DNA of 64,000 nucleotides from Polychytrium aggregatum (Eukaryota > Chytridiomycota > Chytridiomycetes > Polychytriales), in contig NW_026516231.1 of the NCBI RefSeq assembly GCF_025602895.1, forward strand, positions 310,001 to 374,000. Direction: 5' to 3'. The translations under genes were made by a program, and so were the position numbers. The notes beneath the pieces are model-generated. The model did not search any database. It was given only the letters and a program-made list of their open reading frames with translations, and had not been told where the DNA came from. Below, piece by piece: positions 11,314 through 21,378 of the stretch (its first letter is position 1; each line of letters opens with the position of its first letter).

Positions 11314-12147
11314 TTGAGCGAGCGATGCGTTTCTGGATCTGAATCAAGGACGCCACTGTGCAGTATCTCTGCCAGCCCAAAATGCGCTGGTTTTGAGGAG
11401 ATTCTTTCTTCCCCAAGGGCAGGACCAGCCATCGTCGCTATTTTCTCGCCAGATGGCTCCCCGCAAGAGAAAGACACCACCCAGGCGACCAAGTGGATCC
11501 AGAGCACCCACAAGATCCTTGGTCTGCAGCAATGGATGAGCACCACACCAAGTCCCAAGATCCTTGGGTTGGCTTCCTTCCTGCAATACATTCGCCATGT
11601 GTTCGATGGAGACATGCTGGAGAAACAGCTGTACTTCAGCCTGACCCGGCGACGGCGATTCAAGCGACTCGATCTCCACAGCAAGCGACAGCGCACCGTC
11701 CACGAGATGTGCAAGCAAGTCATCGACCAGGCACCGAAGGAGACCGAAGTGGTGATTGCCTTTGGGAATGCATCCTGGAAACAGGGGAAGGGATATGCTT
11801 CCAGTCCCAGGAGACTCAGGTTTGCCAAGTACTTTGAGCAGTTCCACCACCACCAGAGACGCCCACCAGACCGATCCGTCTCCAAGATCTATGTGTGCTC
11901 GGTGAACGAGTTCAACACGTCCCAGGTGTGCTCACATTGTCGGGAAGCCAAGCGACTCGAGAAGGTCGAGTATCTTGATATCGAGAAACCACATTTTGTC
12001 CGGAGCTGTGCAAGCTGCCATACGCTGTGGGATCGAGACATCAATGCAGCCAGGAACATGATCTCGGTATGCCAGTCGATCATCGCCACAGGAGATCGAC
12101 CGGGTGTATTCAAGAAATTTTTTCATAGTGTCATGGTCTGTTTTTGA
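11314..12147 (+). CDS. Fanzor1-type (eukaryotic TnpB-like) nuclease, C-terminal part
   Basis: An uninterrupted frame of 277 codons with the C-terminal hallmarks of Fanzor1 proteins, the eukaryotic OMEGA RNA-guided nucleases. In order: a basic RRRRFKRLDLHSKRQ segment (about 112-126), the AFGNASWKQGKG block (149-160) that matches the family's 'AYGDASF..KG' motif, and VNEFNTSQVCSHC (197-209). The last supplies the alternative Glu and the first zinc-finger pair. The second pair is CASC (232-235), followed by WDRDINAARNM (239-249) with the RuvC-III Asp. A RuvC-I-like stretch, AIVAIFSPDG, is at 39-48, but the usual upstream Asp-Pro-Gly is not seen. The frame has no ATG before codon 75 and a stop just before 11314. 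It is therefore truncated or its upstream exons are unrecognised; known Fanzors are roughly twice as long. It converges on DDB1, 147 bases apart. Confidence 0.8.
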   Translation: MSERCVSGSESRTPLCSISASPKCAGFEEILSSPRAGPAIVAIFSPDGSPQEKDTTQATKWIQSTHKILGLQQWMSTTPSPKILGLASFLQYIRHVFDGDMLEKQLYFSLTRRRRFKRLDLHSKRQRTVHEMCKQVIDQAPKETEVVIAFGNASWKQGKGYASSPRRLRFAKYFEQFHHHQRRPPDRSVSKIYVCSVNEFNTSQVCSHCREAKRLEKVEYLDIEKPHFVRSCASCHTLWDRDINAARNMISVCQSIIATGDRPGVFKKFFHSVMVCF

Positions 12148-12294
12148 GCTGGGCTGTTGTTTGTTTCCGAATCCCAAGCACACGCCCGTCCACCACCAGA
12201 GACGCCCAAGAGCCAAGCGCCTGATTCTGCTCTGAGCAAAGCTGCAGTGGCCTGGATTGCCTCTGTCCTCGGCCGCGCTGCAATACATCTCCGT

Positions 12295-15200
12295 CTAGTG
12301 CATGCGGCTCAGCTCCTCGACAATATGCATCATCTGAAACTCGCTCAGAGGCACAGGCTGCATGCCTGGCGCCTTGCCTTCGATGAGCGTCAGGCGATCG
12401 TCTTGGTCGAGCTCAAGGAACTTCTCGATGACATCGCCATCCAGGAAGTTCTTTGCCGGCTTGACTCGGTATCCATCCCAGTAGCTTCGCCAACTGGAAG
12501 AGAGTTGCATTCCGAATGAGCAGCGCTCCTGTGGTTCGATTCCGAGTCTCGATTCCGAGTCTCGGCTCCTTGTGTCGATCCACCGTTCAATCTCTCCTCC
12601 CCAGCCAAAGATATCCCGATCGACAAGTCCTATCGACGAGACTCTCACACTGCGTCCCTCGAACCTCTCCAGGTGACAACCGCCATACGTGTGATAATCC
12701 AAAACCGCAGCAACTTACTCGGCCAGCGATATATCGCCAATACTCTTGATGAACTGCGAGAGGTTGGACTCGAGAATCTGTAGTGCGTCGGCGACCGACT
12801 GGTCCGCGATCTTGGATATCACACCAATCATTCCATTCACGGTACAAAAGACGAGCGAGTCGTCGACCAGCTTTTCTGTCTCCAAGGCCGCCCGCGTGAG
12901 AGAGCCTGCATCACGGCGTTATGGAACACGAGCAGATGTGTCGAGACAGCGTGGTGATGTTAGTAATGGATGGCCGGTGCCCCTCAGGCCATCAGAATCT
13001 GATGAGTATACGAACAAAGGATGTACCTTGCTTGATCTGGTTGACCATCTCACCGAGATGCCACTGTCCGTCTTGCTGCAGAGCCTTGGCGCCAGGCTCG
13101 TCGCTGATGACTTTGCCAAAGGAGAGCAGGTTGAAGGTGTGGTTGGCGGCAATGTAGCTCGCTCCAAGGTGGTTGACCCGTGTGATCCACAGGCTTTGAA
13201 AGTCACGATACGTTTCTTCCAGAATATGTCGCTCAGGCACATACTCGAGGAGACTCACAGACTTCATCAAGTCACCGACGATGATGGTGTTGCCTTCAAC
13301 CTTCATGTCGACTGCTATGGTGTGGGCGTGGTGGCTGCACACCATCTGGAGAGTGCTGTCTTTCCACTGGAAGACAATGATCTGATGACGCGCAGGTCAA
13401 AATGTCAGTGGTGTCAGCGGCATCTGGGTGGTCGAGACGCCAGCATCAAGCATCCGCTCAAACTGCTCTTGTTTCAGATCGACAGCTCACCGAATTGCTG
13501 ACGGCAACAGCCAACAGTCCGCAGCTCAGCAGTCCAATGCCGTAAACGCCGCCAGCCACAGGTACGGAGCAGTAATGGCGCAGATTCTTCATATCCGAGA
13601 TCTCAAACACCGAGAGGTAGCCGGTGTTGATCTCGCCATCGACTACTTCGATGCCAGAGCCCAGGACGAAAAAGCTCTGCATCTCATTTGGGAATTGGAC
13701 AGCAGCGATACACATCCCAACTTCGTTCGGTCTCAGCGCGTGCGAGCTGGAAACTAAAGGAGCGCGGGCGAGCAGTCAGATGGTGCTGGGCCAGGAAATC
13801 CAACCCATATCGTACACTGCACAGTGTGCACCCAAAATTGTAGAAGCTGGGCGACTGCCAATGCCCTTAGCTGTCTATGCCCTTAGCTGCGAGCAAATAG
13901 AGAGGCGAACAGAGGCGAGCGATACCTTGGTATGTTTGGTCGTCGAGGATGCGGAGGTACGACTGCTCCAGAGCGATCCCATCGGCGGAGCCGTTGCTGC
14001 CGCTTACGATGTGATGCGTAATCAGGCCAAACATCCGCTGGTCCTCGAGGTAGGCGATGCGCCGAGGCATCTCATCGAGGCTGACCTTTTGGATGTGGAT
14101 CTTTTGAATTTCGTCGATCAAGCCAATCTTCAGGCCCGTCGTGGTTGCCATTGCAAGTGCGCCGGGGAACAGCGGCGTGCTGAAGGAGCAAACCGAGCTG
14201 ATTTCCTAATTGCATCCATCGAAATAGACAATTAGCGTCAGAGGCTATCCTCACACTTGGACACACTTGGACACACTTGGACATCATCGGATCCAGGTCG
14301 GAAGCACAGCGCAGCCTCGACTCACGATCCCATCGAGCTTTGCGCATCTTAGTCCCTGCCCCCCCCCTCCAGCACTCCATCTCCGCTCGTGGGCTACAAC
14401 CTTGGCATTGACGGTGGAATATCCCAGCTTGCGGTGAGGGGTGCCAGAGATCACCGTGGGTCGGTCGCAGGAGGCAAAGATGTGGTCCTTTCCGTTGGAC
14501 CGGAACTGACACAAGTTGACGGGGCGGTTTCCCAGCCGAGCGCGCTTCTTGTCCGACAGCGTGTTGGTGCTGGGGTCAAATGCATAGTTGATCAAAGAGC
14601 CATCGCCTAGGAGCGCAAAGGCACAAGCACGGAATGCAGAGAGCGGCGCCCGGGTTAGCCAAGATCTTGTCCACGTCGCAGCTTGAGTGTGCAGTCTCAT
14701 CCAGTCATACCAAGCGCCACGATCACGTAAAACTCGGTTTCCATTCGGCAGAACGTGAGTGAGCGAGGAACAGCATCTAGAGATCCGATGGGCAAGATCC
14801 ATCAGTAAAAGTAGTTGTGCGACTGATGTTTGCTCGCTGGGATGCGGGTGCTGCCGGCAGCCTCAGGATTATAGCCATACCTCCAAGGGCTTCGACTTTC
14901 AAGGCTTGGAGCGATGGGAACGAGAGAATATGAACGCACGCGTTGGGTCCCCAGAGTCCGACACTGCAATACCGAGCAGCCGTGCCATCGGCCGCTTCGA
15001 AAAGGGCCAGATCAACACACGAAACCTCCCGACCAAAGTTGGTGCGGCTGGAGACATTGAATGAGGGTCGACCGACACATTATGGAGCCGAATAGCGTCA
15101 TTGGCCAGAGACAAGCAGAGTTAGTCGCGACGAGACTGTGATTCTCTAGCTTACTGCTTGTCGTTATACCCGGAAGCAGGGAACTGGCAACACGCCGGGG

Positions 15201-18200
15201 CGGCCCGATGTGATAGCGGCCGGACAGAACCAAGGACGCAAGCTCCAACCACAATCTCACCCGGTGGAAGGTGGCGATTGAGGAAGCGGGAAGATTTTCG
15301 CCATAGACAGCACACATGGACCACTCGTGCTCCGATTTCACTCGTGCTCCGATTTCACTCGTGCTCCGATTTCACTCGTGCTCCGATTTCACTCGTGCTC
15401 CGATTTCACTCGTGCTCCGATTTCACTCGACCCCCAGAGTGTCCAGAATAAGCGCAGTAGCTCTGTGATTCTCGCACCTACCCGATCTGCTGGATTCGGG
15501 TCGACTCGACAGAGAGCGCAACAACTTCGCCTCTACCGAGTGAAACTAGGACCGAGGACGCCTTGGCGCTGGCGTGATAGATTTTCATGCCGCTCGGAGG
15601 CATCCACTTGCTGTGGGCTGTCTGGCCATCGCCCGAGATGAGGAAGACGCCAGAGGGAACAACCTGGATGATATTGCCGCTGGAGTCGTTGGACGCCCAG
15701 AGGGTCGGTTCGTTCTGGACGAGGTTGTGTCGCGGCGGCTCCACGAGCTCGTTCGCAGCGAGGGTCAGGAGACGAGTTTCGTTGATGAAGGACAGAACCA
15801 AGACCTCGCTGCGGTCGCCAAGCACAACACAAAGAGTGGTTGCGTAATGAGTGGAACAGGCACGCATCGCTGCGTATGATTCAGAGGACCCAGCACCACT
15901 GGCATTCACATGGACCCAGACACTCGCCTACAAACCTTTCTCCAGCAGCTGACTGTAGCGACCAAATCAACTTGAGGCCAGGCATCTCCAGCTCTGCGTA
16001 TTCGTGGATTCCGATCCCGTTGCGGATGATACGAAGCGAGCCGTCCAGATAGCCACCACAGCAGGCTACCAGCACGTCCTAACGAATCAAAGGCAGGACA
16101 CCATCAATATTCTGTCTGGGTATGCCCTTCAAATGGACTTGGGAGTCGCTATGGGAGGCGTCGCCGCTGTTAGCCGTGCCGATCGGCAAATGGTCACTTG
16201 AAGATGGCCTTACCTTGCCCTGCTTATCGCTGTCCACGAGACAAAAGTCAAGCACCGGACTGATGTTGGGGAACAGCTGCTTGACCGACACAAAGCTCTT
16301 GTCCTCCAGCGGACGAGTCTCCAGCTTCACGAGTTGCGAGTCGCCAAAATGCGAGCCGATAAAGGCAAAGTCGTTGTCGATGTAGGCAATGCTTGAGGGT
16401 ACTGAGATCTGAGTGTGCGGCATCACGAGAGTCGGTCGGCCATTCAGCGGGAAGGGTAAGAGCGAGCGGATATTCCCACAGGCAAGAATCCATCAAACGG
16501 TCTTGTGTCCGCGCTACGGTTCGCCATCTTTGCCTGCGCCGCCGCAGCATTGCTCTCACCTTTCCCAGCCGTTCCATGGTCAGCTTTCGCATGGCGCCGC
16601 CGGCAGAGCAAGTCAGTAAAAGGATGTGTAGGTTGCCCATGTAGTCTCCCAGGAGGTATCGATCGCCCTTGGGGCCCAGCCGAGCGTAGCTGATCGAGGT
16701 TATACGGAAATGGGTTGGGAAGAGAATGGGGATAAGTCGCGATGGAGAAACCTGGCCTTGTGCCCAGGATGAGACGCTGCTGACAACTGAACTCAGAATA
16801 TGTGCGATAAATACCCCTGCCGGTGTCTGTCGCGGCAGCCCTCTGTAGCCCCACACTCCTTATTGACGACCACGCAGCAAAGTTGCTGACCGAGCGCCAT
16901 ACCACTTCACAATCGTTGGTCCAATCTTGATAGAGATGGTTCCGACGTCAAAGCCACGCTGCAGAGGATAGTAGGTGATGCTCGAGTCCGAAATGGCAAG
17001 CAAGCCACCCCCAAGTGATTGCTCGACAGGGATAAGCATCGAGGTGGTGGGGTGGACGTCAGGACACTCGATGGCAGTATCTTCAAGCTCCGAATCTGAT
17101 ATGTTGACTTTGTATATGCTAATGATGCGTTCGGAAAGGGAGTTCTCGTGCAGAACGGCAAGCATGGGCGGCGGCAAAGGTACTGTCTGGGCGACAGACA
17201 GAAAGACCATTGTCAAGACCTTGAGGCCTTCCAATCTGGTCATCATTGGGACAGGACGCAAAAGACGCATAGGCAGCAGCATGAGTGCGGATGCAGAATG
17301 CTTGCGCCTCCATCTCTGGCAGGGCACAGTGTCAAGTGCGATGCAATAGCGATGGCGCATGGCGGACAACTACCTCATGTTGAAAGCTGTGCCCAGGACT
17401 CCAGCCGCTCGGCTGGCCCGCGTTGAGCCCCGGGTCTTTCCTTTGCTCTGCGCGGACGGCGGCCTGTAGAGCGAGTCTGTCTCGGAGAAGAATCTGCTGT
17501 CCCACTGCGTGCTGGGATGGGAGATGGGAATGACCTTGAGCAGCCCTTGATACAGATGCAGGCCGATCATCCGGTGCTCGGGATCAATGACACAGAGCTG
17601 CCCATAGTCGGCAGGGCGGCTGATGGGATCTGAAAGATTGCCCTGGGCGTCGGTGACAATCTCCCCCGAGTGTTGGTTGTAGGAGAGCACAAAGAAGTTG
17701 TATCGCTCCGTGGTGATCAGGAGATGATCGGTCGCAGCTCCCTTTGGTGCAGCACAGAAGCGAGCCCGTTAACGATGCCGTCCCTGGGCAGATCGAGCCG
17801 GCAAGCCGCGCGAGGCTCCAGTTCCAGGATCATGAGGAGCAGCGCTGGGTCGCCGCCGACCGAGACCCGACGAAACAAACCTGGGGCCGATAGAGATGCA
17901 TCGTGGCGATCCGCCCATATATGGGCACGTCTTTGACGGGCTGCAGGCCGGCTTCTGTTGCAACATGGATCTCAAAGCGGGATGTTTTGCTGTTGCCAGC
18001 GGATGCAGAGCTGCGTTAGCGGCTAAGCAGCCCATTGCCATTGCCGGCTGTCGTGCTCGTGCCGAGATTGTGATCGACTCGACTCGCCCATGATCAGAGA
18101 AGCTGCGCGGTAGGCACCTGAGGATAAGATTGAGATCGTCTGGGCCCGTGAAGTTGCCGACAAGGGCAGTCGATACCGAGGTCGGCTTCTGGGCGGAGGA

Positions 18201-18212
18201 AACGTAGTGCAT
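12295..18212 (-). CDS. DDB1: DNA damage-binding protein 1 (CUL4 adaptor)
   Basis: Sixteen exons close in phase to exactly 1140 residues, the same length as animal DDB1. They are 18118-18212, 17881-17989, 17741-17374, 17235-16903, 16689-16560, 16408-16214, 16078-15936, 15808-15482, 15047-14881, 14776-14711, 14606-14401, 14205-13926, 13753-13491, 13381-13027, 12905-12719 and 12493-12295. DDB1 is the three-propeller adaptor that links CUL4-RBX1 to DCAF substrate receptors. It acts in the nucleus in repair, replication licensing and chromatin control. Diagnostic stretches are [12 protein letters not shown] at the start, [51 protein letters not shown], and the end [13 protein letters not shown]...[12 protein letters not shown]. 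The weakest junction is exon 8 to 9, across a 434-base intron carrying a 17-mer array. Confidence 0.97.
14252..14283. repeat. Decamer tandem repeat in DDB1 intron
   Basis: CACACTTGGA occurs three times in tandem in the intron between 14206 and 14400. Confidence 0.8.
15322..15428. repeat. 17-mer minisatellite in DDB1 intron
   Basis: About six near-perfect head-to-tail copies of CACTCGTGCTCCGATTT sit in the middle of the intron 15048-15481. Copies are contiguous with no unique spacer between them. Confidence 0.95.
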
Positions 18213-18830
18213 CCGGAGGAGCTGCTGATCGCAATGGGGGGCTGTGCTTTCTTGAGGACGATGGTGCGCCGACGGACAACGGCGATGGCGGGAGCAGCAG
18301 CCTGCAAGTCCAGCGATAAAATGGGATGTCCTGGCGGTGGCCCCGTTGACGATGGCGACGGCGATGATGATGACGGCGAAGGCGACGGGCGGGTTGTTAC
18401 GAGGGGATCGGCCCTCGTCGGTTGGGCGAGGAGCGAGATGGAGGGACCGCGCAGCTCGGCTGCCGAGCGATACGGGGCTCGGCCGACGGTGTCGACGATG
18501 TCTGCAGAGCCAATGCTCTCGGCAAAGACGATGTGCATATCCGAGACAGGCTATCAGCACTCGGATGCTAACGACCACAACTGGTGATGCTCTGCGATCT
18601 GTCGTCCGAAGACTCCAGGGGGGGGGCTCGCTGCCCATCTCGCCAGACGAGACGGCTCCCGCCTTCCCATGCAAAACCTGTTGCATTCCTTCGGCTGCAC
18701 CGATCCAGCTCGCTGCATTCCACCGCCAGCCCGCACCTGCGCATCCAGCCGTTGCTGCGGCATCCTCGGTGTCGATCGACTGTCTTCGTCTCTGTTCGCA
18801 AGGGCCAGCTCGATTCGTGCAGCCCCCGCA
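18213..18830. promoter_or_regulatory. Shared upstream region of DDB1 and APC10
   Basis: About 620 bases lie between two divergent genes encoding E3 ligase subunits. A C-rich run (18620-18626 region, read as G on plus) and no convincing TATA box are seen. Bidirectional promoter function is inferred from orientation only. Confidence 0.4.
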
Positions 18831-20312
18831 ATGACCGATGTCGACGGTAGCGACCCAATGCACTGTGCACCATGCCCATGATGATTGCTCGACACCGATA
18901 CATCCATCCGCCGAGTCGGTCGCTGTTTCATCTGATCGTTCCATCTGCTACATATCCCATGTGTTGGCCAGATCTGTCCGATAAGCGCGATGTGTCCTCC
19001 TATGGCCACTGGTCCGTGTCTTCCTACAAACAGGGATTCGGCGTCGACCAGCTCCAAAGCGATTCGTTTGAGCATTATTGGCAGTAAGGATGCCTGTTGG
19101 AACAGCCGGGTTGCCCCTGGCCGATGATCGACGGATCCGTTCCCAGTGATCCGCCGCTCTGCTTTTGCTTCGATGCGAGACGATGAAGACTCTGATCGCA
19201 AGTGGCCATCAATCCGTCGCAGATCCGACGGCCCGCAGCCGCACTTGCTGACCATCAAGTTCCCAAGACGAATACCGATCCAGGTGTGCAGATCGCTCCG
19301 GGGTGGAGGGCACATATGCGCGAGCGCGAGTCGCCGATGCTGTACCGGACGGTATTTGTCCATCGCATGTCTCGATCTCTATGGATCGCACGACTCAACA
19401 ACCATCGTCGATCTGTCTGGTTGGCCCCAAAGCAAATCTCCTTGTACCTGGACTTTAAGCAGGACGAGAGCTACACCCCAAGCCGGCTGTCGATCCGGTC
19501 TGGCACCAGCTTCCAAGATCTGCATGTGAGCCAGACTTGCCGCAATCTCTCTGTGTTGGCCATGACCAGGACACCGTTCACAGCAGTCGCCGAGGAACTG
19601 GGTGCTGACCTGTTCGCATGCGGACTGGCGCAGGAGCTGAAGCTTATCGATCTGGACGAGCCCAGCGGATGGATCAATGTCCCGATCCAAGAGGATCCTG
19701 ACACCGAGTCGAGGTGAGACGGGGGTCTGGGCGACGAGGCTTGCCGGTGCGGGATGCGAATCGGGGATCTGGACGCAGTCGGGCATGTGCTCTCTCCCTC
19801 TGTTCTCGTTGGGGTGCTTGGGGACATGCGCTTCTCCGTCCTGGATGTGTGTCCGAGGAGGATTGGCGCTGATGAACGCATGCTGATCTGCCGCCGGGAT
19901 TGCTCGCTCATGCGGGCTGGATTCGACGGTGTGGGCAACGGCAACCTGCAGCAAGCCTCTCAAGACTCAGCTGCTGCAGATTGCGGTGCTGGCCAACCAT
20001 CAGAACGGCAAGGACACGCACATTCGGCAGATCAAGATCTTTGGGCCGCCTCTGTGAGTCGGACGGCATGCCGTCGCAGCGATGTGGCGGGGGAAGATGC
20101 GGCCATGGACCATGTCGACCGCACGGCTTGCCCTCCTGCCCGCTGAGGATGCGACATGGAGTGTGTTTGCGGCGCTTGGCGGCCAAGCCGCTGCGGCTGC
20201 CGTTGCGACCGTGCTGACCCCCGGCGTTTGTGTCGATGCCACCAGACGGTCAATCTTTGAAGTCGAGGGCTTTCCGGCGTTCTCATCGGTTGAGTTCCAG
20301 ATGCGTATGTAG
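18831..20312 (+). CDS. APC10: Anaphase-promoting complex subunit 10 (DOC domain)
   Basis: Proposed exons are 18831-18846, 18972-19083, 19223-19283, 19433-19525, 19634-19713, 19952-20053 and 20246-20312; all phases agree. Apc10/Doc1 is the APC/C subunit that, with the coactivator, forms the D-box receptor and aids processive ubiquitination. Its jelly-roll DOC fold is recognised from [22 protein letters not shown] (split here), [65 protein letters not shown] and the C-terminal [18 protein letters not shown]. The C-terminal Ile-Arg-type tail that contacts Cdc27 ends here in RM. The first exon (MTDVD) is a guess from splice phase; starts at 18872 or 18959 are alternatives. Read without the last intron, the frame would stop early at 20055. 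Confidence 0.9.
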
Positions 20313-20485
20313 CTTGCGACAGCCCGGGTCCGAGATCAGGGGCACATGCGGTGGACAAGCGAATGGCAATGGTCCCGGCAGAGGCAGTGCGCACAGATAC
20401 AAATGGCGGGGAGCTGACAACTCCGTTGTCTCGGCCGCAGACTCGACGATCCGTTGACCCGGACCGACAGCGATTGCGACCAGCA

Positions 20486-20590
20486 ACGCGATCAACATCA
20501 ACATGATCAATATCAACATGATCAATATCAACATGATTAACAACATCAACATGATTAACAACATCAACATGATTAACAGCAATGACATGA
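20486..20590. repeat. ATCAACATGATCAAT-type tandem array
   Basis: Alternating 15- and 18-base variants of ATCAACATGATYAA repeat about seven times. The array is AT-rich, in contrast to the GC-rich surroundings. Confidence 0.85.
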
Positions 20591-21307
20591 TCAACAATGG
20601 CATGACCGGCCATTGCGCCGGCAGCGGATCCCCCTCCCCAGCCGCATGTCCCGCAATACACCACCGTCTCCTCCTCCCGCCAACACGTTTCGCTCGTCGG
20701 TGCATGCGTTGCATGCCAGCCCCATTCGCGGAGCACAAGCCCGTCGTTCGCGTCGGGCCCTTGAAGCACCAGCACCATTCCACAAGCCCCAAGTCACAGG
20801 CGCATGGCCATGCGCCCGCTGTCACTGTGGTGCTGGTGTGCTGGCAAGCCGATCGGCGCGGCGCCATGCAAGGCAGGGCATGTCCCTGTCGGTGTCGCGC
20901 CGATCGCAATCGCAAGCCCATCTGCCCAGACCGAGCGATGGGTCAAGGTTGGAGCAAGCAGCCGGGGCCGTCCAGGAGGGCACAGCCTTCTCGCTGCATC
21001 AGAACCCCAAGGCCCGCCCCCATCAGAGCACCGGGCTCGTGCAGAACGCTGTTGATCCGGCACCTCGCTGCCCCTCCTCCACCGCTTTCCGCATCGGCGC
21101 CCTTCTTCCTGGTCGCTCGTCGTCTCGCTCCTCCATCTCACTTGCTTCTGCATTCAGGCTCCGGTGGTCTTACACTTGCATTGTTTCTTTGTCTCGTCAA
21201 GCCGCTGGTCTGCCTCGTAAGCCATCCGGTCTCGGCCATTGCACCTCGTCCTCCAAGCAGTCCCAGAGCCCGACAACCAACCAGCCAACCACTTGGCAAC
21301 TGGAACC

Positions 21308-21364
21308 CAGCCACCCAAGTACCCAACCTCCCAACCACCCAAGTACCCAACCTCCCAACCACCC
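21308..21364. repeat. 26-mer duplicated in 5' leader
   Basis: Two adjacent copies of a unit starting ACCCAAGTACCCAACCTCCC lie directly upstream of the ATG at 21379. Together with C-rich flanks they form a pyrimidine/CA-rich leader. Confidence 0.75.
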
Positions 21365-21378
21365 ACCACTCCGTCCCA

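Larger units (their letters stand above)
20313..21378. other. Spacer between APC10 and the zinc-binding-domain gene
   Basis: Contains an AT-rich array of ATCAACATGATCAAT-type units (20486-20590) and, just before the next ATG, two copies of a 26-mer (21308-21364). An open frame runs through in phase with the next gene. Its translation is simple repeat followed by low-complexity Pro/Arg/His, so it is treated as non-coding leader. Confidence 0.5.

Noticed and set aside
15322-15428. CRISPR-like array
   Set aside because: Copies are contiguous with no spacers, and it lies in an intron of a eukaryotic gene.
20503-21378. N-terminal extension of the zinc-binding-domain protein (MININM...)
   Set aside because: The extension is encoded by a simple repeat followed by low-complexity leader; the ATG at 21379 is the first sensible start.
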